Shown: one piece after another, positions 16,347-25,014 of the stretch
How positions within the stretch are numbered: position 1 is the first letter of the stretch
How the letters are laid out: every line of letters begins with the position of its first letter
Assembly: GCF_014712225.1 (NCBI RefSeq)
Contig: NZ_JACXBW010000022.1
Coordinates: forward strand, 1-64,000
DNA length: 64,000 bases
Origin: Pseudarthrobacter sulfonivorans
GTDB taxonomy: Bacteria; Actinomycetota; Actinomycetes; Actinomycetales; Micrococcaceae
Reading direction: 5' to 3'
Notes under the pieces: generated by a model
Seen by the model: the letters and a program-made list of their open reading frames with translations, nothing else
Told to the model about the DNA's origin: nothing
Database searches by the model: none
Program-made: the position numbers and the translations under genes

Positions 16347-16362
16347 ATTGGTCTAGACCAGT
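16347..16362. promoter_or_regulatory. DasR/NagR-like GntR operator
   Basis: ATTGGTCTAGACCAGT contains the perfect palindrome TGGTCTAGACCA, the core of the DasR-responsive element known from Streptomyces. It is just past the stop of the TetR gene and ~280 bp upstream of malic enzyme. No GntR gene or aminosugar gene is nearby, so the target is uncertain. Confidence 0.5.
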
Positions 16363-16976
16363 TACGCCGATTTGCGGGCGGCCTGCCCGTTCGGTGCCAC
16401 GGGGGCAAGCAGGGTGCAGGCCTTTTTCAGGTCTTCTTCGGCCTCAAAGAGGGACAGGCGGCGGTTGCGGACGGACTGGACCAGACCAGTGACCGTCAGC
16501 AGGAGCACCCGGGCCGCCACGGCGTCGTCGGAAGCGGTGACTACTGCCCTTTCGCTCAGGTCATCGATCTCCTGCAGGAGCTCGGTGGTGTCCTTGCCCT
16601 TGAGGTACACGCCGCGCGTCAGGCACTGCTCGACGGCGGGCTGCATCACCCGCATGTGGAAGATCTCCATAACCACGCCGGTGAGGGCACGGCCGCCGAA
16701 GCTGGCAGCTGACGTGCGCGCACGCGTCTCAAGCTCGTCCAGCTGCTGGCGGTAGAGCGACAGCATGAGATGGGTTGGGGACGGAAAATACCGGTACACG
16801 GTACCGAGCGGGACGCCCGACTTTTCCGAGATTTCCGCGAGGTCCACGGATTCCAGCCCCTTGCGGGCAAACCCTCCGGCGGATTCGAGGACGCGTGCAT
16901 AGCGCAGCCTCTGGCGTGGGGTGGCGGGCCGGGCGGCCATGGGCGGATGGTCGGGAAGGGTCTCGGGCATCAGCAT
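16362..16976 (-). CDS. TetR-family regulator
   Basis: A 204-residue TetR protein. The HTH is near the N-terminus: ESAGGFARKGLESVDLAEISEKSGVPLGTVYRYFPSPTHLMLSLY. The C-terminal domain is helical and includes the segment AVAARVLLLTVTGLVQSVRNRRLSL. A second ATG at codon 3 and another at codon 13 are possible starts; ATG 16976 is used. It stands upstream of malic enzyme in the same direction and is separated from the next upstream gene (an MFS transporter ending at 17072) by 95 bases. Its effector and targets are unknown; the 22-bp palindrome between it and malic enzyme could be its site, but this is a guess. Confidence 0.8.
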   Translation of the reverse strand: MLMPETLPDHPPMAARPATPRQRLRYARVLESAGGFARKGLESVDLAEISEKSGVPLGTVYRYFPSPTHLMLSLYRQQLDELETRARTSAASFGGRALTGVVMEIFHMRVMQPAVEQCLTRGVYLKGKDTTELLQEIDDLSERAVVTASDDAVAARVLLLTVTGLVQSVRNRRLSLFEAEEDLKKACTLLAPVAPNGQAARKSA

Positions 16977-17071
16977 TCCGGGGTAGTGAATTTATGGTGC
17001 AGCAGCCGGCGGATCCCCATCCCGGCCGCCCTGCAGTCCGCGTCAACTATACGGCACGGGCCGATAACGCC

Positions 17072-18445
17072 TCAGTCCACGCCCTTGATCTTGACCACGA
17101 ACACGGCGCCCAGCAGGCCAATGACGGCCGCCGTGGTGAACAGCGTGACGTACCCGCCGAAGTGCGTCACGGCGAGGAATGCGAGGCCGGGCGCGAACAC
17201 CTGCGGGAGCGAGTTGGCGACGTTGATGACCCCCATGTCCTTGCCTCGGTCGGCGGCCTGCGGCAGTACCTGCGTCAGCAGCGCGAAGTCGACGGCAAGG
17301 TAGGCGCCGAACCCCACGCCCAGGATGCCCGCTCCAACAAGTGCCCCGGTCCACACGGGGAAGAAAGCCATGGTCAGGCCCGCGGCGGCAATGATGGCGG
17401 AGGACCCGATCACAAACGGCTTCCGCCGGCCCAGCCTGTCGCTCCACGGCCCCGCGATCACAGCGGTAATCATCACCATCACCGCATAAATGCCGGTCAG
17501 GGTCAGGACCCCCACTGCCGGGTCCTCGTGCTTGAGGACGTCCCGGAGGAAAAAGAGCAGGTACACAATGGTCATCTGGTTGCAGACGTTGACCAGGAAG
17601 CGTGTGAGCCACGCCCAGGCGAAGTCCGGGTGGCGGGACGGGCTGATCCAGAAGTCGCGCAGGAAGCTGCCCCGCGAGAACGGCGGCCGGAGCTCCCTGG
17701 GCAGCGGCGGGTCATTCCGGTGGAAGAGGTACGGCAGCACCGAGAACAGAAGGGCGGCCGCACACATGGTGTACCCCACCATGTAGTTTCCGGATACCAC
17801 CGCCCCGAAGACCGCGCCGAGCAGGATGCCGCCCGTCTGGCCCATCGCGGCCAGGCCGCCCACGCCGCCGCGCTGCAGCACCGGCACCCTGTCCGGGACG
17901 GCGGCGGTGATGGCGGCGTACGCGGCGTTGGCGCCCAGCTGGACCAGGCACCAGAACACGACCATCAGGGCAACAGCAGTAGCGCCGGACATCGCCAGCA
18001 GGGCGGCGGTTGCCAGGATTGCGCCCGCCAGAACCCACGGCGCACGCCGGCCGAAGCCTGAGACCGTCCGGTCAGACAGGGCACCGAAGAGCGGATTGGC
18101 CACCAGCGACACTGCGGCGCCACACATTGTGACGAGGGTCAGGATGGCTTCCTTGTTGGCCTCGTCGATACCGATGGCCTGCTGGCCGATAAAAATGTTA
18201 AGGGGACCGAAGAAGGCCGCGTTGATGCCGACGTTGACCAGCACCAGTCCGGTGACCCAGCGCGCGGTGACCTTCTGCGTCGGCTCGGCGAGCGCCGCCG
18301 TCGGACTTTCTGCTGCTGCCCGGTCCGCTGCCGGGCTGGGACCCAACGCCGGGCGGGGGTCCGCTACCGGGCTGGGATCCAACGCCGGCCCGGAATCCGA
18401 GGCCGTGCCGGAATCCGGTGCAGCGGGTGTGTCGGGCAGGCTCAT
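17072..18445 (-). CDS. MFS transporter, sugar-type
   Basis: A 457-residue, 12-helix major facilitator. Loop 2-3 has NPLFGALSDRTVSGFGRRAPWV and the second half AGPWSDRLGRRKPFVIGSSAI. The GRRAPWVLAG pattern and overall layout resemble GPH/sucrose-type carriers (oligosaccharide or glycoside uptake). The N-terminal ~55 residues are an unusual low-complexity tail of repeated Asp-Ser-Gly and Pro-Ala-Asp-Pro units before helix 1, expected to be cytoplasmic and disordered. It is divergent from rraA. The substrate cannot be told. Confidence 0.8.
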   Translation of the reverse strand: MSLPDTPAAPDSGTASDSGPALDPSPVADPRPALGPSPAADRAAAESPTAALAEPTQKVTARWVTGLVLVNVGINAAFFGPLNIFIGQQAIGIDEANKEAILTLVTMCGAAVSLVANPLFGALSDRTVSGFGRRAPWVLAGAILATAALLAMSGATAVALMVVFWCLVQLGANAAYAAITAAVPDRVPVLQRGGVGGLAAMGQTGGILLGAVFGAVVSGNYMVGYTMCAAALLFSVLPYLFHRNDPPLPRELRPPFSRGSFLRDFWISPSRHPDFAWAWLTRFLVNVCNQMTIVYLLFFLRDVLKHEDPAVGVLTLTGIYAVMVMITAVIAGPWSDRLGRRKPFVIGSSAIIAAAGLTMAFFPVWTGALVGAGILGVGFGAYLAVDFALLTQVLPQAADRGKDMGVINVANSLPQVFAPGLAFLAVTHFGGYVTLFTTAAVIGLLGAVFVVKIKGVD

Positions 18446-18574
18446 GGCAGGTTCCCCCTGGAACGGTCGGTGATGCTGAAAATCAGACTATCGTGGGCTT
18501 GATCGCCCCGCTTGTCATATGTCGCAGGCGCGCAGCGGGGCGCCCCGAACATGACACCGGACATTGGAGATGCA

Positions 18575-19069
18575 ATGAACGCACCCGCACCGAGCCCCAA
18601 CCACACGGTCAACACTGCCGACCTGTACGACGAGCGCGGCGACGAACTCGCGTCCGTGTCACTGCAGTTTCAGTCCCTGGGCGGGCGTTCCCACTTCAGC
18701 GGGCCGGTCCGGACCATCCGCTGCTTCCAGGACAACGGCCTGGTGAAGTCCACGCTGGCCACGCCGGGCAACGGCGCGGTCCTGGTGGTGGACGGCGGCG
18801 GTTCCCTGGGCACGGCCCTGATGGGGGACATGATTGCCGAGAGTGCCGTCGCCAACGGGTGGGCCGGCGTCGTCATCAACGGCGCCATCCGCGACCGCGA
18901 GGCCATCGCGGGGCTGGACCTCGGCGTCAAGGCGCTGGGCAGCAACCCGCGCAAGAGCGCCAAGGCGGGCGCCGGCGAGGTTGACGTGGACGTGGTGATC
19001 GACGGCGTGACCTTCCGTTCCGGCGTCACCGTCTGGTGCGATCCGGACGGCATCCTCGTGGAGCGTTAG
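18575..19069 (+). CDS. rraA: RraA family protein (4-hydroxy-4-methyl-2-oxoglutarate aldolase fold)
   Basis: A 164-residue RraA protein. Seen: TADLYDERGDE at the N-terminus, VLVVDGGGSLGTALMGDMIAESAVANGWAGVVINGAIRD with the Gly-rich active-site loop and the Arg-Asp pair. In enterobacteria RraA binds RNase E; the same fold in other bacteria has divalent-metal aldolase/oxaloacetate decarboxylase activity, and HVRDREAI-type residues needed for it (GAIRDRE) are present. ATG 18575 has GGAG five bases before it; the frame extends 63 bases upstream without a good site. A 9-bp stem (CGCCCCGCT 18504-18512 / AGCGGGGCG 18534-18542) lies in the leader. A terminator hairpin follows. Confidence 0.85.
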   Translation: MNAPAPSPNHTVNTADLYDERGDELASVSLQFQSLGGRSHFSGPVRTIRCFQDNGLVKSTLATPGNGAVLVVDGGGSLGTALMGDMIAESAVANGWAGVVINGAIRDREAIAGLDLGVKALGSNPRKSAKAGAGEVDVDVVIDGVTFRSGVTVWCDPDGILVER

Positions 19070-19086
19070 GCGCGGCTGCATCCATA

Positions 19087-19133
19087 GGCGGGATCTCGGC
19101 GCTTTGGCGCCGGCTTAGCGCGGAGATCCCGCC
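19087..19133 (+). terminator. Hairpin after rraA
   Basis: Perfect 11-bp stem GGCGGGATCTC (19087-19097) / GAGATCCCGCC (19123-19133), 17 bases after the rraA stop; the loop can fold further (GGCGC..GCGCC). Confidence 0.6.
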
Positions 19134-19182
19134 GTTCGATTCGGTCGGACAGGAAACCGGGGCTCCCGGGAACAATCAGGGA

Positions 19183-19197
19183 AGTAACATAGTTACT
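19183..19197. promoter_or_regulatory. Candidate operator of the DHA2 efflux gene
   Basis: AGTAAC-ATA-GTTACT, perfect 6-bp arms, 50 bases before the transporter start. A second overlapping dyad (TAGTT...AACTA) continues to 19208. MarR-type sites look like this and often control DHA2 pumps, but no MarR gene is adjacent. Confidence 0.45.
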
Positions 19198-19247
19198 GAA
19201 AGCAACTATCAAGCTTAAATCACCATTTTTCTTCCCTTGGAGAAGCC

Positions 19248-20897
19248 ATGTCCAAAACATCCGCCGTGCGTGCCGCAGGCGAAACCCTGACCCAGCGTCA
19301 GGTCGTCACCGTGATGGTGGGGCTCATGCTGGGCATGTTCCTGGCATCCCTGGACCAGACCATCGTGTCCACCTCGATTTACACCATCGCCAACGACCTC
19401 GACGGGCTGTCCCTTCAGGCATGGGCCACCACGGCCTACCTGATCACTTCCACCGTCAGCACACCCCTCTACGGCAAGCTCAGCGACATCTTCGGCCGCC
19501 GCCCGCTGTACCTGACCGCCATCGTGATCTTCCTGGCCGGTTCGCTGTACGCCGGCTCCGTGCACTCCATGACGGAACTGGCCATCGCCCGCGGCGTGCA
19601 GGGCCTCGGCGCCGGCGGCCTGCTGGCCCTCGCGCTGACCATCATCGGCGATATCGTGTCCCTGAAGGACCGGGCCAAATACCAGGGCTACTTCATGTCG
19701 GTGTTCGGCATCTCCTCGGTCCTCGGCCCCGTGGTGGGCGGCGCGTTCGCCGGGTCCGCCAACATCCTCGGCTTTGACGGCTGGCGCTGGGTGTTCTTCA
19801 TCAACCTGCCCATTGGACTGGCTGCCCTGACCGTGGTGTTCCTGTTCCTGCACCTGCCCGCCAAACACATGAAACAGAAGATCGACTACTGGGGTGCGGC
19901 GGCCATCACCCTCGCCATTGTGCCGCTGCTGCTGGTGGCCGAACAGGGACGCAGCTGGGGCTGGGCATCGCTGGACTCCTTCCTCTGCTACGGACTGGGC
20001 ATTGCAGGCATCGTCTGGTTCCTGCTGGCCGAAAAGCGCGCCGGGGACTACGCACTGATCCCGCTGCGACTCTTCCGGAACACCACGTTCGGACTGTCCT
20101 CGCTGCTGAACTTCATCATCGGCATCGGCATGTTCGGTGCGATCGCCATGCTTCCGATGTACCTGCAGCTGGTCAAGGGACTGACGCCCACCGAAGCGGG
20201 GCTCATGATGATCACATTTACCGTGGGCATCCTGACCGGGTCCATCACTGCCGGCCGCACCATTTCAGCGTCGGGCACCTACCGGATCTTTCCCATCATG
20301 GGCACGGGCATCCTTACCGTTGCCGCCGTGACGATGGGCCTGTCCCTGGGCGTGGACACCGGGCTCTGGGTTCCCGGCGTGATCGCGGTGTTCTTCGGCA
20401 TGGGACTGGGTTTCTGCATGCAGCCGCTTACCCTGGCCATGCAGGTTTCCGTGCCGCCGAAGGACATGGGCGTGGGCACCTCGTCCGCAGCGTTCTTCCG
20501 GTCCATGGGTGGCGCGGTGGGTACTGCCGTGTTCATCTCCATGTTGTTCAGCCTGGCGGCAGGCCGGATCGCGGACAGCATGAAGTCGGCCATGTCCAGC
20601 GCCGACTACCAGGCCGTTCTCAGGGACCCGGCCGTGGCCGCGGACCCTGCCAACGCCAAGCTGTACGAGTTCTTCCAGAACGGCGCGTCGAACGATTCGC
20701 TCAACGACACCAGCTGGCTCCACACGGCCAACAGCGTGCTCACCCGTCCCATCACGGAGGGCTTCGCCTACGCGATCGACGCCGTCATGCTCACCGCCGC
20801 CGTTCTCACGGGCATCGCCTTCCTCATCAGCTTCGCGCTGCCGAACAAGAAGCTGACGGACCCGAAGGCGGCCAAGGAGCCGGTGGCAGCCCACTGA
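19248..20897 (+). CDS. DHA2-family (EmrB/QacA) 14-helix drug efflux transporter
   Basis: A 549-residue MFS protein. LDQTIVSTSIYTIANDLDG is the DHA2 signature in helix 1 (motif D1), YGKLSDIFGRRPLYL is motif A, and ARGVQGLGAGGLLALALTIIGDIV plus GPVVGGAFAGSANILGFDGWRWVFFINLPIG is motif C and the helix 5-6 region. Length and 14 predicted helices fit QacA/EmrB-type proton antiporters for lipophilic drugs. ATG 19248 follows TTGGAG. A clear dyad lies in the promoter, and a 13-bp stem terminator follows, so it is monocistronic. Specificity unknown. Confidence 0.88.
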   Translation: MSKTSAVRAAGETLTQRQVVTVMVGLMLGMFLASLDQTIVSTSIYTIANDLDGLSLQAWATTAYLITSTVSTPLYGKLSDIFGRRPLYLTAIVIFLAGSLYAGSVHSMTELAIARGVQGLGAGGLLALALTIIGDIVSLKDRAKYQGYFMSVFGISSVLGPVVGGAFAGSANILGFDGWRWVFFINLPIGLAALTVVFLFLHLPAKHMKQKIDYWGAAAITLAIVPLLLVAEQGRSWGWASLDSFLCYGLGIAGIVWFLLAEKRAGDYALIPLRLFRNTTFGLSSLLNFIIGIGMFGAIAMLPMYLQLVKGLTPTEAGLMMITFTVGILTGSITAGRTISASGTYRIFPIMGTGILTVAAVTMGLSLGVDTGLWVPGVIAVFFGMGLGFCMQPLTLAMQVSVPPKDMGVGTSSAAFFRSMGGAVGTAVFISMLFSLAAGRIADSMKSAMSSADYQAVLRDPAVAADPANAKLYEFFQNGASNDSLNDTSWLHTANSVLTRPITEGFAYAIDAVMLTAAVLTGIAFLISFALPNKKLTDPKAAKEPVAAH

Positions 20898-20919
20898 GTC
20901 GCCGGTTCCGGCACTGAGG

Positions 20920-20951
20920 ACGACGACGGCGGGCCGCTCCGCCGTCGTCGT
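20920..20951 (+). terminator. Intrinsic terminator after the DHA2 pump
   Basis: Perfect 13-bp stem ACGACGACGGCGG (20920-20932) / CCGCCGTCGTCGT (20939-20951) with a 6-base loop, 22 bases past the stop, followed by GGCGCCTTTCC. Confidence 0.8.
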
Positions 20952-21099
20952 GGCGCCTTTCCCGGGGGGAGTCCGCCAAGTGGAACGCCGGGCGGTGTCG
21001 TGCAACACTGTTTAGCGCGCGTGCGCCGGTCATTCGAGCCGGTACCGCAGCCGACGACGTCCGCACCGCGACCACCCACCCCCAAACCCAGGGAGCATC

Positions 21100-22539
21100 A
21101 TGCCCACCGTCCAGGAGCAGACAACCGCCAAAATACCGCAGCGGGTGATCTGGCTGGCACTCGCAGGCGCGGTGGGCGGCTTCCTGTTCGGCTTCGACTC
21201 CTCCGTGGTGAACGGTGCCGTGGATGCCATCAAGGATGAGTTCGCGCTCTCAGAGGCCGTCACGGGCTTCGCCGTGGCGATCGCCCTGCTTGGCTGCGCC
21301 GCCGGCGCCTTCCTGGCCGGCAAGGTCGCCGACCGCTACGGCCGCATCCCCGCGATGAAGATCGGCGCTTTGCTCTTCCTGATCAGCGCGATCGGGACTG
21401 GCTTCGCGTTCGGAATCTGGGACCTGATCTTCTGGCGGCTGGTGGGCGGCCTGGGCATTGGCCTGGCATCGGTGATCGCGCCGGCCTACATTTCCGAGAT
21501 CTCCCCGCGGCAGGTCCGTGGCAGGCTAGCCTCATTGCAGCAGCTGGCCATCACTACGGGTATCTTCGCCGCACTGCTGTCCGACGCACTCTTTGCCACC
21601 AGTGCCGGCGGCGCAGACCAGGCGTTCTGGCTGGGCATGGAAGCCTGGCGCTGGATGTTCCTCGCCGCCGCTGTTCCTGCCGTGGTTTACGGCGTGATCG
21701 CCTACACGCTCCCCGAATCCCCGCGGTTCCTGGTGTTCCAGGGCAAGGAGGACGAAGCCCGAAAGGTCTTCAACTCCATCGCCCCGTCCGAGGACACCGA
21801 CCGGCACATCCGCGAGATCCAGGACGCCATCGAAGAGGACAAGGTGGCCGGCCAGAAGGGCTCGCTCCGCGGCAAGACGTTCGGCCTTCAGGCGGTGGTC
21901 TGGGTGGGCATCATCCTCTCCGTCCTGCAGCAGTTTGTGGGCATCAACGTGATCTTCTACTACTCCACCACCCTGTGGAAGGCCGTGGGTTTCCAGGAGA
22001 AGGACTCGCTCACCATCTCCGTGGCCACGTCCATCACCAACATCCTGGTGACCTTGGTAGCCATCGCCCTGGTGGACCGGATTGGCCGCCGGCCCATTCT
22101 CCTTACCGGCTCAATCGGCATGGCGGTCTCGCTGGGCACCATGGCGCTGGCGTTCTCCTCGGCCGTCGGCTCAGGCTCGGAAATCTCCTTGCCGGGCGCC
22201 TGGGGTCCGATCGCCCTCGTGGCAGCCAACGTCTTTGTGGTCAGCTTCGGTGCCTCCTGGGGACCCCTGGTGTGGGTCCTGCTCGGCGAGATTTTCCCGT
22301 CCCGGATCCGCGCCCGCGCCCTTGGACTGGCCGCAGCGGCGCAATGGGTGGCCAACTTTGCCATCACCCTGAGCTTTCCCGTGATGGCCGCCGCGTCGCT
22401 GCCGCTGACCTACGCCATGTACGCGCTGTTCGCCGCGGCGTCGTTCTTCTTTGTGATGTTCAAGGTGCCGGAGACCAACGGCATGTCCCTGGAGCAGGCC
22501 GAGACGCTCTTTGTGCCGAAGGGGTCCAAGAAGGCCTAG
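21100..22539 (+). CDS. Sugar porter family MFS transporter (sugar:H+ symporter)
   Basis: A 479-residue sugar porter. Signatures: GGFLFGFDSSVVNGA (helix 1), DRYGRIPAMKIG (loop 2-3), PESPRFLVFQGKEDEA (before the central loop), QQFVGINVIFYYSTTLW (helix 7, sugar-binding QQ..G.N), VDRIGRRPILLTGS, and PETNGMSLEQAE at the end. All are present, so it should be a functional monosaccharide/proton symporter like XylE, GalP or IolT. ATG 21100 follows AGGGAG. It is single, closed by a strong hairpin. The sugar (glucose, xylose, inositol) cannot be told from this. Confidence 0.9.
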   Translation: MPTVQEQTTAKIPQRVIWLALAGAVGGFLFGFDSSVVNGAVDAIKDEFALSEAVTGFAVAIALLGCAAGAFLAGKVADRYGRIPAMKIGALLFLISAIGTGFAFGIWDLIFWRLVGGLGIGLASVIAPAYISEISPRQVRGRLASLQQLAITTGIFAALLSDALFATSAGGADQAFWLGMEAWRWMFLAAAVPAVVYGVIAYTLPESPRFLVFQGKEDEARKVFNSIAPSEDTDRHIREIQDAIEEDKVAGQKGSLRGKTFGLQAVVWVGIILSVLQQFVGINVIFYYSTTLWKAVGFQEKDSLTISVATSITNILVTLVAIALVDRIGRRPILLTGSIGMAVSLGTMALAFSSAVGSGSEISLPGAWGPIALVAANVFVVSFGASWGPLVWVLLGEIFPSRIRARALGLAAAAQWVANFAITLSFPVMAAASLPLTYAMYALFAAASFFFVMFKVPETNGMSLEQAETLFVPKGSKKA

Positions 22540-22558
22540 TCGCAGCCGTACGCAGGTA

Positions 22559-22585
22559 CGCGTGGCCGCCTGGTGCGGCCACGCG
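22559..22585. terminator. Bidirectional terminator hairpin
   Basis: Perfect 11-bp stem CGCGTGGCCGC / GCGGCCACGCG with a 5-base loop, between the convergent sugar porter and the small ABM-like gene. Confidence 0.75.
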
Positions 22586-22599
22586 CCGTCGGACTGTCT

Positions 22600-22893
22600 T
22601 CAGGCGTTGCCGGCAGTGAAGTAGTTGTGCACCTCGTGGAAAGTCATCTTCGGCGGACCAGCAAAACCGGCCTCCGTGGTGAGCGGGACCATCTTGTCCC
22701 GGGCAAAGGCATCGAACTTCTCACGGCTCTCCCAGACGTCCGTGACCTGCAGGCCCTTCTCCGTCATCGTTGCCCAATGAGAGATGGATCCATCCGGGCC
22801 GGCTCCGCCCGGGGTGAGCCCCATCAACCTGTTGACCTGGTCATATTGGTCAAGGGTGGTGCCTTCAAACTCCATGATTATTGCGACCGCCAT
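22600..22893 (-). CDS. Small dimeric alpha-beta barrel-like protein (ABM-like)
   Basis: A 97-residue protein: AVAIIMEFEGTTLDQYDQVNRLMGL ... SHWATMTEKGLQVTDVWESREKFDAFARDKMVPLTTEAGF. The strand-helix pattern with DVWES and a small-ligand barrel is that of the ferredoxin-like dimeric alpha-beta barrel (antibiotic-monooxygenase-like) proteins. It starts at ATG 22893 after AAAGGAG (8-base gap); an in-frame start 33 bases upstream lacks a site. Many such proteins in actinobacteria have no known function; haem or quinone chemistry has been shown for some. The His-rich end (FHEVHNYF) is notable. Confidence 0.65.
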   Translation of the reverse strand: MAVAIIMEFEGTTLDQYDQVNRLMGLTPGGAGPDGSISHWATMTEKGLQVTDVWESREKFDAFARDKMVPLTTEAGFAGPPKMTFHEVHNYFTAGNA

Positions 22894-23026
22894 GACGACT
22901 CCTTTGTCGGACAGACCCACCCACAATGGCAGCCTGCGAACGGATAGATAGAGCCTTGTCTACGCCGGGTGCCCCGCACCGTCAATAGGCGGCGGGAGCC
23001 GCTGCATGACAGCCGCCGCGGCCCAG

Positions 23027-23092
23027 CGCTCTCTCACTTTCAGGCAACGCTCTCTCACTTGCTGCGCATTTTCGGGCAACGCTCTCTCACTT
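23027..23092 (+). repeat. 32-bp-period repeat family 1, locus A (3 units)
   Basis: CGCTCTCTCACTT at 23027-23039, 23048-23060 and 23080-23092. Units 2 and 3 are exactly 32 bp apart with spacer containing GCGCATTTTCGGGCAA; units 1 and 2 are 21 apart, as if 11 bp were deleted. It lies beside the GNAT remnant. Confidence 0.85.
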
Positions 23093-23093
23093 T

Positions 23094-23290
23094 TCAGAGC
23101 GTGAGCTTCATGCCCTCGCGGCCGGCCTCAAAGCCCAGCCGCTGGTAGAACCGGTGGCGGCAGTCCGTGACTTGTGCGTGGTCAGCTGCACCAGTGTGCA
23201 ACCACGACGCCGGGACTCGTCGATTGCCCACCGCACCGTCAGGTTCCCGATGCCCTGGCCGCGGAGGCTCCCGGCCACGCGGAGGCGGAA
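23094..23290 (-). pseudogene. GNAT acetyltransferase remnant
   Basis: Reads RVAGSLRGQGIGNLTVRWAI then DESRRRGCTLVQLTTHKSR, which is the acetyl-CoA loop (RGQGIG) and following helix of GNAT enzymes. It then shifts frame at about 23160 and continues as HRFYQRLGFEAGREGMKLTL to a stop at 23094, the usual C-terminus of this group. One base is missing where ..ACTGCCGCCACCGG.. should carry an extra C. Upstream of the RVAGS segment the reading no longer resembles a GNAT N-terminus, so about half the domain is lost. Decay is therefore double: 5' truncation and frameshift. A single sequencing error could explain the second but not the first. Confidence 0.7.
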
Positions 23291-23445
23291 GGTCCCGCCG
23301 TCGACGTCGGCGGTCAGCAAAAAGGTGGGCGCATCTGGGTTCCAGGTCACGCCGCCAGCATTCCACAGCCGCCGGTGTACGGTGGTAAAGCTGATTTTGT
23401 AACCGCCGTCACCCTTACCGGCGGACCACTCGAAGGATTTTGCAC

Positions 23446-24918
23446 ATGTCTGACCAGACAACCACGGGGCAGAGAACTGCCTCCAGCCGGGACAGCGAGC
23501 CCCACCTTTCACGCTCGCTGAGCAACCGGCACATCCAGCTCCTGGCCATCGGCGGTGCGATTGGCACCGGCCTGTTCATGGGCTCCGGCAAGACCATTTC
23601 CGTGGCCGGCCCCTCCGTGATCTTTGTGTACATGATCATCGGCTTCATGCTGTTTTTCGTCATGCGCGCCATGGGCCAACTGCTGCTGTCCAACCTGAAC
23701 TACAAGTCCTTCAGTGATTTCGCCGGCGATCTGCTGGGCCCCTGGGCCGGCTTCTTCACCGGCTGGACCTACTGGTTCTGCTGGGTGGTGACGGGCGTCG
23801 CCGACGTGATTGCGATCGCCGGCTACGCCAACGAGCTGTGGCCCGGCGTCCAGCTGTGGATCCCCGGCGTTGCCACCATCGTGATCCTGCTGCTGCTCAA
23901 CCTGCCAACCGTCAAAGCGTTCGGTGAGACCGAGTTCTGGTTCGCCCTCATCAAGATCGTTGCCATTGTGGCCCTGATCGTCGTGGGCCTGGTGATGATC
24001 TTCACCGGCTTCACGTCCAACGCCGGCACAGCAAGCTTCACCAACCTGTGGAGCCATGGCGGATTCTTCCCCAAGGAGTTCATGGGCTTCGTGGCCGGCT
24101 TCCAGATCGCCGTCTTCGCGTTCGTTGGTATTGAGCTCGTGGGCACCGCTGCCGCCGAAACCAAAAACCCGGAGCACAACCTGCCCCGCGCCATCAACGC
24201 CATTCCCCTGCGCGTGATGCTCTTCTACGTAGGCGCCCTCATCATCCTGATGTCCGTCACACCGTGGACCGAGTTCCAGGCCGGCCACAGCCCGTTCATC
24301 GGCATGTTCTCTCTGGCCGGCCTGGGCATGGCCGCGATGGTGGTCAACCTTGTGGTGCTGACGTCCGCAATGTCCTCCGCCAACTCCGGCATCTACTCCA
24401 CGTCACGCATGGTGTTCGGACTGGCCCACGACGGCGACGCCCCGAAGCTCTTCGGCCGCCTCTCGAGCCGCAAGGTTCCGCAGAACGCCCTGTTCCTGTC
24501 CTGTGTGCTGCTGCTCGCCGGCGTGGCGCTGCTGTACGCGGGCAAGGACGTTGGCGTGGCGTTCGACATGGTCACCACCGTCTCCGCCGTCTGCTTTATG
24601 TTCGTGTGGTCCATCATCCTGGCCAGCTACCTGGCGTTCCGGAAGCGCCGGCCGGAACTGGCCAAGTCATCCGCCTTCAAGATGCCCGGCGGGATTCCGA
24701 TGGTGTGGGTGGTCTTCGCCTTCTTCGCCTTCCTGATCTGGGCGCTCACCACACAGCCGGACACGCTGACGGCCCTGCTGGTTACCCCGGCTTGGTTCGC
24801 CGTACTCGGCGTGGCCTACGCCGTAGTCCGGAGGACGCCGCTGCACCAGGCCCGCGTGGCCGAGTGGAAGGCAATGGCCGACGCCGAAAACTCCGCGGCC
24901 GCGACGTCCGCAGTCTGA
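23446..24918 (+). CDS. cycA: D-serine/D-alanine/glycine permease
   Basis: A 490-residue amino-acid/polyamine/organocation (APC) permease with 12 helices. Long stretches match E. coli CycA as I recall it: NRHIQLLAIGGAIGTGLFMG, GKTISVAGPSVIFVYMIIGF, NYKSFSDFAGDLLGPWAGFF, TGWTYWFCWVVTGVADVIAI. It should import D-alanine, D-serine and glycine by proton symport. ATG 23446 with GAAGGA eight bases ahead is preferred over TTG 23440. The promoter region contains the decayed GNAT gene on the other strand. A repeat array and terminator follow. Confidence 0.9.
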   Translation: MSDQTTTGQRTASSRDSEPHLSRSLSNRHIQLLAIGGAIGTGLFMGSGKTISVAGPSVIFVYMIIGFMLFFVMRAMGQLLLSNLNYKSFSDFAGDLLGPWAGFFTGWTYWFCWVVTGVADVIAIAGYANELWPGVQLWIPGVATIVILLLLNLPTVKAFGETEFWFALIKIVAIVALIVVGLVMIFTGFTSNAGTASFTNLWSHGGFFPKEFMGFVAGFQIAVFAFVGIELVGTAAAETKNPEHNLPRAINAIPLRVMLFYVGALIILMSVTPWTEFQAGHSPFIGMFSLAGLGMAAMVVNLVVLTSAMSSANSGIYSTSRMVFGLAHDGDAPKLFGRLSSRKVPQNALFLSCVLLLAGVALLYAGKDVGVAFDMVTTVSAVCFMFVWSIILASYLAFRKRRPELAKSSAFKMPGGIPMVWVVFAFFAFLIWALTTQPDTLTALLVTPAWFAVLGVAYAVVRRTPLHQARVAEWKAMADAENSAAATSAV

Positions 24919-24970
24919 CCCGCGCCTCACCACCACCACCCACCCCCGCACCCCCGCACCGCACCCCCGA

Positions 24971-25014
24971 CGCTCTCTCACTTAATGTGGGTTTTTCGGC
25001 GACCCTCTCTCACT
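24971..25014 (+). repeat. 32-bp-period repeat family 1, locus B (2 units)
   Basis: CGCTCTCTCACTT at 24971-24983 and the variant CCCTCTCTCACT at 25003-25014, start-to-start 32 bp. Spacer AATGTGGGTTTTTCGGCGA. It follows cycA in the sense direction. Confidence 0.85.
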
